Positions 8,385 to 13,928 of a stretch of DNA of 13,928 nucleotides are shown here, in pieces. A program made the translations under genes and the position numbers. The DNA lies in NCBI GenBank assembly GCA_003024985.2, contig PXIH01S0042652.1; one strand, given 5' to 3'. The notes below the pieces were generated by a model that did not search any database, was not told the DNA's origin, and worked only from the letters and a program-made list of their open reading frames with translations. Source of the stretch: Euperipatoides rowelli. Taxonomy: Eukaryota; Onychophora; Udeonychophora; Euonychophora; Peripatopsidae. The stretch's first letter is position 1. Every line of letters begins with the position of its first letter.

Positions 8385-8709
8385 TTATTTGCACCCCTCA
8401 GTCTCTAAAAGTTTAGCTCCATGGTCAATCACAATCTCAAACAATGCACCATACCTTGGAAAGTTATTTTGTAAATAGTCCTTGTCTATTATTTCAGCCT
8501 CCATGTTAATAGGTCATTCGACCTTTAATTTTCCTGCCATTGAGTTAGAGAAATGAACCTATAATATCTAAGAAAACATGTTGCATTGACACCCTAGATG
8601 GTGCCACCATCTGTAGAGGTGATTTAATCCTGATTGTGTTTCTTCTTTGACATTTATCACAAGATATCAGACATTCTTTTATATCTCCGCACATCCTATC
8701 CATGTCAAT
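8385..8709 (-). pseudogene. Ty3/gypsy-like integrase fragment (zinc finger and part of the core)
   Basis: On the minus strand a frame from 8709 down to a stop at 8545-8547 (54 codons) contains CDKCQRRN, the second half of an HHCC zinc-binding domain, then SPLQ and LDIIGSF, the first catalytic Asp block of the integrase core. After a stop and a one-base shift a second frame (8513 down to 8385, 42 codons) carries NFPRYGALFE and IDHGAK, the region of the second catalytic Asp. The zinc-finger histidines upstream and the catalytic Glu downstream are missing, so it is truncated at both sides. Related in sequence to the plus-strand copy at 11201-12870 and in better frame. Integrase would insert element cDNA into the host genome; this copy cannot. 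Confidence 0.82.
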
Positions 8710-9150
8710 ACTAGTCTTATTTCTGACATGCTATCAATAATTTCATTATTTTTTATATTAATTTTAAACAGTGTCATTATAATGTGAATTTGTTTTCCAA
8801 CTCTAATGAATATTATTTCTCCTAATTGTTTCTAGATATTAAGACAGTGAAAACAGAATTCCAAGAAATCTTTCTTTTTTTTAATTCTTTATCATAAGAT
8901 GAATAAAATCACTATTCGGAGATTAATTGACTTTAAGAATAAAAAGGACATTACATAGTGGCAAGAAAATGACAAATGTTATCCTTTTATCTCATTATCA
9001 TAATTAGTTTTACTGGCAACTTTTGTAACATCAGAACCTCTGATTTCTCTCTGCTGGAAATATCGGTTAAAAAAAAAGAACTATTTAGGCTTTGTCTGAT
9101 TGTTGTTAATATTAGTAGTCGAAATCAACATTAAATTTTTTTTGGGCCCA
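8710..9150. other. AT-rich sequence, no gene
   Basis: On the minus strand this would be where the gypsy RNase H/integrase junction continues, but I see no recognisable motif in any frame. No terminal repeats are evident. Confidence 0.4.
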
Positions 9151-9155
9151 GTATT

Positions 9156-9375
9156 TTGTGTCCTGTTTGGAACTATGGTAAACACTCCCATATTATTTAC
9201 TCCCCCCCCCCTCATCCCCACAAAAAATGGGCAAGTCTACTTCCTTTGTCTACAATGACAGAATTCAGTTGGCCTCCCCTAGCACCCCCATGTTTTTCTA
9301 GACTCTATGGCAACACAAATTTCAACTTAATTGGACAAACCATTAGGGAGAAAATGCAATTTAAAGAGTTCGGAA
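9156..9375 (+). repeat. Possible decayed dispersed repeat (tail-like motif)
   Basis: This stretch has a C-rich run near 9202-9215 and the phrase TTTCAACTTAATTGGACAAA followed by CCATTAGGGAGAAAATG (about 9319-9356). Sequences of the form 'aaatttca..t.gat.gg.....cc.tt.ggag' recur in many invertebrate dispersed repeats. An 84-codon frame (9156-9410) spans it but has no recognised domain. Class and limits are not resolved. Confidence 0.25.
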
Positions 9376-9561
9376 TGATGGACACAAGAGAACATTTGTT
9401 TTTTAATTAATTAATATTAAAATATTTCCTTCATTTTTTTCAATAATATTCACATTAGTTTTCATTTCTTTATTAGGCCAGTTTCAAACCAATGTTTTTT
9501 TGACGGGCGGACCCTACGCCGAGTTGAAATTAACATTAACTCAATGGAGAAGACTTTCACT

Positions 9562-9604
9562 AATGAGATTCCTACCACCAGCTGTGTTTCAGCGGAACCT
9601 CATT
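9562..9604. repeat. Internal hairpin in the Harbinger-like element
   Basis: AATGAGATTCC (9562-9572) pairs with GGAACCTCATT (9594-9604) at 10 of 11 positions around a 21-base loop. It lies in a GC-richer block (about 9500-9690) unlike the AT-rich remainder of the element. Confidence 0.6.
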
Positions 9605-9730
9605 GGTTTTATTTGGTCAGGGCTACGCTGCCTCGTAGTTGATGTCAGCGGAGGCATTTCACCCGCCAGTCACCCAAGATGAGATCGTTATCACAAAATC
9701 ACATTAATTTTCATGTTATTAAAACTTCCC

Positions 9731-9766
9731 AACAAACGAACATTTTTTTTTTAGACCGGCGGATCC
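9731..9766 (+). repeat. Internal copy of the Harbinger-like terminal motif
   Basis: CAAACGAACATTTTTTTTTT followed by AGACCGGCGGATCC repeats the layout of the left end (CAAACCAATG, T-run, GACGGGCGGACCC) in the same orientation. This may be a nested or earlier terminus, or a duplicated binding site. Confidence 0.6.
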
Positions 9767-10507
9767 ATTCAAAATACTACTGTTTGAAATAAAACACAAT
9801 ATTAAATTAGTTATATCAATGAAATATAGTTTAAATTTATTATAATAAGACTAAACATTTTTTAAATCAGTCTAACAGCAATTTTTTATAGCAAGTTTAC
9901 AAATTGATTTTTTTTTTTAATTTCATCAGAAAACTATCAATAGAAGGCACTCTTTGTTTTTCACTTCTAACTTGTTGGAATTTCTCTTTTCTAACTCATT
10001 CTTTTTTTTTTAAAAGAATGTATCCTATGATTTTCTCATTGCTCTTTTTTTTGAAGAATACTTTATCAACTCACTTTGCAGCTTTTATATATTTATCATG
10101 GAAAATAATCACACTATATAACCACTCGTCTTTCAAACTGAGGGGAACTTCTCATTTAGCTAGAATATGCATGTTTATATATTATGTTAAGTAGTATTCA
10201 GATTAAATTATCATTCTAAATTAAATTGTAAATATTATCAATTAGATTATCAATATTCTTTAGATTATTTACTTATATAAATATCATCTTGAATATTATC
10301 TTTAAAAATTAATTCAAGTATACGAAATGAAAAAAAAATCCATAAACGCTGTTTACGAAAAATGCCATCATGGTAATCGACCTTAAAACACAGTAATTGA
10401 CAACGCTGCTTCGTTTGAACACTGATTTTTTAAAATTTCTCCAGTAGATTTGAAACCTTGCGGAGCACCCGTCACTTTACAAAAACGTTCGTTTGAAACC
10501 GGCCTTA

Positions 10508-11007
10508 AACAAATAAAATTTTAATTAATTTTTTCTAGATTTTAACAATGTAAAATTTGAATACTCTTTTTTTTGTATCTTCATTTCATCTTTCAATGTT
10601 TTTTTTATATAAATCTCTAATTTCACGGGTAAATAAATGTTTATAAAAGTATGTACTCATGCACAAAATAAATCCATGTATGGAATTCTGAGTTATAATT
10701 GTTGAAAGTTAATCTCACTGATCATTAGTTATTTTTTATAGGTACTTCAAATCAGTATTCCACTTCAGTAAATATTTGTTAGTTTTCTATATTTTATTTG
10801 GATATTTTAATAAATAATTTTTTATTTTGCAAAAGAAATGCAAACCAGAACTTATTTTAATAAGGATTTTTATTTGTTTAAATAAACCATTGAACTCAAT
10901 CTCTTCACCCACAATGCCACCATGCCATGCATAAATGTACAATTTTTTTTTAAATAAATCTCCCCTCCAAAGGGATGAGAGGAGTATCTTTGTTGTTTTT
11001 GTTAATC
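10508..11007. other. AT-rich sequence, no gene
   Basis: No frame or repeat boundary is recognisable. The last part (about 10960-10990) has a short CTCC/GGAG pairing. It ends at the perfect hairpin at 11008-11040. Confidence 0.45.
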
Positions 11008-11040
11008 TTCAGAACTTAATTATACTAATTAAGTTCTGAA
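11008..11040. repeat. Perfect 15-bp inverted repeat with 3-base loop
   Basis: TTCAGAACTTAATTA (11008-11022) is the exact reverse complement of 11026-11040, separated by TAC. There is no T-run typical of a bacterial terminator immediately after it, and the context is eukaryotic. It sits about 160 bases upstream of the gypsy pol remnant. Cause and role are unknown. Confidence 0.9.
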
Positions 11041-11200
11041 AGAGCCAACATACTTAGTCAAACACCCGGAAAGCCTGGGGAAAAAATCCTTTCCAAAGCT
11101 GGCTCTAACTGCAACACGAACCTGGAATGCCTGTCTTATGTCATCATCTTCAAGTTTAACATTCTGCACTAAACAGATTGCGCCATGAAGACGGGACATG

Positions 11201-12870
11201 TACAATGTTTATAGAAGATTCTATCCAAATATTGCAGAGATTGCAGTTCCTTTATATCTTTCTAAAAAGGAAAAATGCTAACAGTAAGGACTGATGAAGC
11301 TGAAATTGCATTTGAGTCGTTAAAGGAAAAACTAATTAATGCATCTCTTTTAGTAGCTTATATTTGGATTTTACAAGGAATTTTATTGTTAAGACTGGTG
11401 TAAGTAATATTGGAATCGGAGCCATATTAGAACAAAAGGACAGTGAAGGTAATACTGTGTGATAGCGTATTGCAGCCATACGCTCAATCAGACAGCACTG
11501 GTATACTATCGAACAGGAGGCTCTTGCCATTGCATATGCTTTTTGTATCCTGTTAAAAACGGACCATAGGACATTATTATATGTTTTAATTAAAGGACAC
11601 AACCAATTATTCTCTGGCTTTTTAAAATACAAGCTAATATTATTGTTGAGTATCCTCTGGCAAGTCTAAGTTTGTGGCTGTCAAGGGGTCAAAGTGAAGA
11701 TTCCTTAATGTTCAACATTGCTGTGTGTGATGAAATTAGTTACATAAAAAAATTGTTTAAATGTTGGTATGGATATAAATGTTTGAAAATAATTGATATA
11801 AAGAATGGTAAGTTCAATGAAGGTGAATCTATACTAAATGACCCATTGTTATAAAGCATGCGTTTAATTATAGGAAACATGGTTAGAAGTACAGACTAGT
11901 TCTAAGTGAATTAAAGAATGATATTTGAATCATGATGGCATTTACGGGAGATCATTTTTCAGTGGAATAATATGGAAAATAAAATTGATATTTACTCAGG
12001 ATGGCATGTGTAGGGATGTAAAAATATTATGTAAGATCATGTAAGAAATGCCAAAGAAGAAGTACCGGTAATCAGGAACAAAGCAGTGGTGCCCCCTTGA
12101 GTACCAATGCAACCCATCTTGTTAGACATTTTAGGACCATTTGTACATACTCAATCATGAAACACATGGTTATTTGGACTGGCCATTAGCCAAATGACTT
12201 GGCCTTAACCAATCCAAAATATAGAGGTGGTAACAATCACTAAGCATTATCTCCAACATATCTTTCCAAGTATGGTGCATCGTTTGAGCTAGGGTCAGAC
12301 TGTGGAGCTCAAATTATTAGTTTGATTTTCCAATCCTTATACCAGAGGATGGGAATCCATCATATTTGTACACCATCATGCCATCCACCATCTAGAGGCA
12401 TAAGTGAAGATGTCAACAGGAAGATTCATAATGTAATGTACATAATAACTTCAGTACCAGGGATTCTTTTCTTTGTCATTCAAGTGATTAACAATTCCAT
12501 TCATAGAAGTATTGACAGTTCATTTTACATGCATTTTATTAGATAAATCCATCTATCCATAATATCAACATTGCAGTTGATACTATTTGTAAAGATATAC
12601 CTGATATTATTTCTAGTATAGCTAATAGAATTGAAGTAGCTCCATCTGAGGTTATTAATCAACTGTAGCCTCCATCTGGTCATGTAAATCAAATGCCAAT
12701 AATGTAAAACTACAATAATTCAAGATTGGACAAGTGGTGTTGTACCTGGATACAACTAGCTAAACAGGTAAGAAACGAAAGTTAAAGTATAGGCCCATTC
12801 CATAGAGTTATTGGGACTGGAATTTATTGTGGATTAGAAGTTCAGGAATATTGGAAATCCCCTTGATGTC
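11201..12870 (+). pseudogene. Ty3/gypsy-like pol pseudogene (RT end, RNase H, integrase)
   Basis: Decayed frames appear in the order expected for a Metaviridae pol. RRFYPNIAEIAVPL (about 11213-11254) and DEAEIAFESLKEKL mark the end of the RT and its connection. GIGAILEQK, EQEALAIAYAF and TDHRTLLYVL (11411-11590) are RNase H motifs, with the usual first Asp replaced (KTGVS where TDAS is expected). SCKKCQRR (about 12030-12060) is the CC half of the integrase zinc finger. LDILGPF (Asp at 12125-12127), SDCGA (Asp at 12298-12300) and SEDVNR (Glu at 12406-12408) mark the core. KIGQVVLYLD and KRKLKYRPIP (about 12727-12800) resemble a GPY/F tail. Frames change several times, and stops occur, including tandem TGA TAG at 11460-11465. 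The RT palm, protease, gag and LTRs are not seen. It is a dead, 5'-truncated copy. Confidence 0.87.
12298..12408 (+). other. Integrase catalytic D-X35-E segment within the pol pseudogene
   Basis: The second Asp codon (12298-12300) and the Glu codon (12406-12408) lie in one uninterrupted frame (the frame of 12322-12546) with exactly 35 residues between them, the spacing of retroviral-type integrases. Between them are MGIHH and a degraded HP..G block. The residue after Glu is Asp where Arg is common in the family. The first catalytic Asp lies in a different frame upstream. Confidence 0.85.
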
Positions 12871-12879
12871 AAATATTAC

Positions 12880-13482
12880 ATTTATTGATATGCAAAATTG
12901 AATTTTGTTATTTAGATTCCTGGCCCATGAAGGATATGGACTCCAATTTAAATTACATTAATTATTAGATATGTTTAAAAAAATAATTGCAATTTAAATT
13001 AAAATAAACAATTGATTTTAAATTAAAAAAATAAAATGAAATAAAACAAAAGATTTGAAGATATAGTCATTGAAACTGTTGTATTTACAGTACAATGAGT
13101 AATGTTGAAGGTCATTGAATCCTTTATAATGCAAATAGACTCATAAAGCATCTGTCCAGATCTTGTCCAGTCTTGTACCTTGTATAAGGTATCACATATT
13201 TCAATTTATCTGTTAATTGAATCCTTCCAAATAAACTTTCGATCACAATTTATCACACTGCCACAGAGAGAGACAAATATATGCATCGATAAGTGAAAAA
13301 AACAAAAATAAATTAAATAAGCATTTGCAAGGTCCCTGGTTGATATTTCAGGCCTAGATTCATGATGATCATTTTCCATACATTGATATATATCAAGTTG
13401 CCATCCATTGCTTAAAGTCCTTCAAACCCGTTAAATACACTTATCAACTTATAAATAATATGATAAATTATAACTAAAATAA
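12880..13482. other. AT-rich sequence downstream of the gypsy remnant
   Basis: If a 3' LTR existed it should be here, but I see no TG...CA-bounded repeat and no second copy upstream. Short direct repeats TCTTGTCCAG occur around 13150-13170. No gene is recognisable. Confidence 0.45.
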
Positions 13483-13725
13483 AAGAAGGACTATACAAAA
13501 TATCAAATTTCAAGCAGCCAGTACGCCACCATTACAATGATGCAAAAAATTGTTAAAATGAAACAGTATTTCTTTAGGAAAGTGCTTAATGATAGTTCTG
13601 TGCCTCATAGTGAAAAAAAATTTGATGGAGTGAGTAATGCTTGTAATCAAGTAAGACACTAGTGGTGCTGTTAGGAAGCTGCATCCTAAAGTTAAGTCAC
13701 CTGGAGAAAATGTTTTAAGCACAAG
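13483..13725 (+). other. Possible exon or pseudogene fragment ending at a splice-donor-like site
   Basis: A plus-strand frame is open from 13483 to a stop at 13660-13662 and includes KKFDGVSNACNQV. After a one-base shift a second frame continues (TSGAVRKLHPKV, then SPGENVLSTR) to AAG|GTAAG at 13725/13726, a consensus donor. The amino-acid content looks more protein-like than neighbouring AT-rich sequence, but I recognise no family, there is no clear acceptor, and the minus strand is also open across it (13510-13740). It could be an exon of a real gene, a pseudogene or chance. Confidence 0.2.
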
Positions 13726-13843
13726 GTAAGATATTGACATCTTTCAGTTTTTTCTAGATGTTTAAATAGAAATTGAAGACAATAAATTTAACTGCTGAAG
13801 TAATAAAATATTGTAAACATTTAGAGGAAAGAAATTTTTTTAT

Positions 13844-13928
13844 TTAACCCATATATGCCCACTGGGTCATTAATGACCCACCAATAATTTTTTTTTTTTT
13901 AATTTTTCCAAACATTCTATTTAATTGC
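13844..13928 (+). mobile_element. Left end of a second piggyBac-like element, cut by the window end
   Basis: TTAACCCATATATGCCCACT (13844-13863) begins with TTAA followed by CCC, a common piggyBac-type start. It is followed directly by GGGTCATTAATGACCC (13864-13879), a perfect 16-base palindrome. The palindrome starts 20 bases from the outer edge of TTAA, exactly as in the element at 1441. The other end is outside the window, so element length and transposase content are unknown. The call rests on end architecture only. Confidence 0.6.
13864..13879. repeat. Perfect 16-base palindrome GGGTCATTAATGACCC
   Basis: The sequence equals its own reverse complement over all 16 bases. It occupies the same offset from TTAA as the palindrome at 1461-1476 although the sequences differ, suggesting a binding site for a dimeric or symmetric protein (inference). 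Confidence 0.9.

Larger units (their letters stand above)
9476..10504. mobile_element. PIF/Harbinger-like non-autonomous DNA transposon
   Basis: The left end GGCCAGTTTCAAACCAATG (9476 onward) matches the reverse complement of the right end GGCCGGTTTCAAACGAACG (ending 10504) at 21 of the first 24 positions; both continue through T-runs into TGACGGG. TTA lies immediately outside each end (9473-9475 and 10505-10507), the three-base target duplication typical of PIF/Harbinger. The 1029-base body has no transposase frame. CAAACSAA occurs at 9485 and 9733 and inverted at 10410 and 10488. The open frames at 9500-9682 and 9904-10194 have no recognised domain and are not called. Superfamily assignment rests on ends and target site. 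Confidence 0.8.

Noticed and set aside
11008-11040. Hairpin considered as an intrinsic transcription terminator
   Set aside because: It is AT-rich, has no following T-run, and the surrounding sequence is animal-like.
11336-11632. 98-codon minus-strand open frame
   Set aside because: It is antisense to the RNase H part of the gypsy pol remnant, whose plus-strand motifs explain this stretch.
12880-13482. Search for an LTR flanking the gypsy remnant
   Set aside because: No long direct repeat pair was seen by eye on the two sides; a self-alignment would be needed to exclude a decayed one.

Overview
This looks like an intergenic or accessory stretch of an invertebrate animal genome. It is strongly AT-rich, contains two ambiguous bases (n at 200 and 3829, typical of a draft assembly), has no bacterial-style operons or long ORFs, and carries many decayed eukaryotic transposable elements. 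The mixture (Ty3/gypsy, a non-LTR element, hAT-, piggyBac-, Harbinger- and pogo/mariner-like short elements, ~145 bp tandem repeats) would fit a mollusc or similar invertebrate, but the exact lineage is a guess. I find no intact protein-coding gene and no tRNA or rRNA.

Layout. 290-870: low-complexity CAGA-type and then GTGA/GAGT-rich sequence. 1441-2355: TTAA-flanked, piggyBac-like non-autonomous element with palindromic subterminal modules. 2485-3890: hAT-like non-autonomous element rich in CGGG/CCCG motifs. 3961-4599: a second, shorter hAT-like element with a related terminus. 4868-5318: TA-flanked pogo/Tc1-mariner-like element with nearly perfect terminal inverted repeats. 6064-6405: tandem array with ~145 bp units. 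7211-7665: a second tandem array with ~146-158 bp units. On the minus strand this array lies just 3' of a decayed non-LTR reverse transcriptase tail (7735-7945). 8385-8709: minus-strand Ty3/gypsy integrase fragment. 9476-10504: PIF/Harbinger-like element with TTA target duplications. 11201-12870: plus-strand Ty3/gypsy pol pseudogene (end of RT, RNase H, integrase zinc finger, integrase core, GPY/F-like tail). 13844 to the window end: one end of a second piggyBac-like element.

The elements do not form a pathway; the window is a graveyard of transposons. The most notable pattern is that the two piggyBac-like ends, with unrelated sequences, share the same geometry: TTAA, 16 bases, then a 16-base palindrome. 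Also notable: two gypsy integrase copies of one apparent family lie in opposite orientations, and comparing them pinpoints a one-base deletion. A tandem repeat array sits where the 3' UTR of a LINE would be expected.
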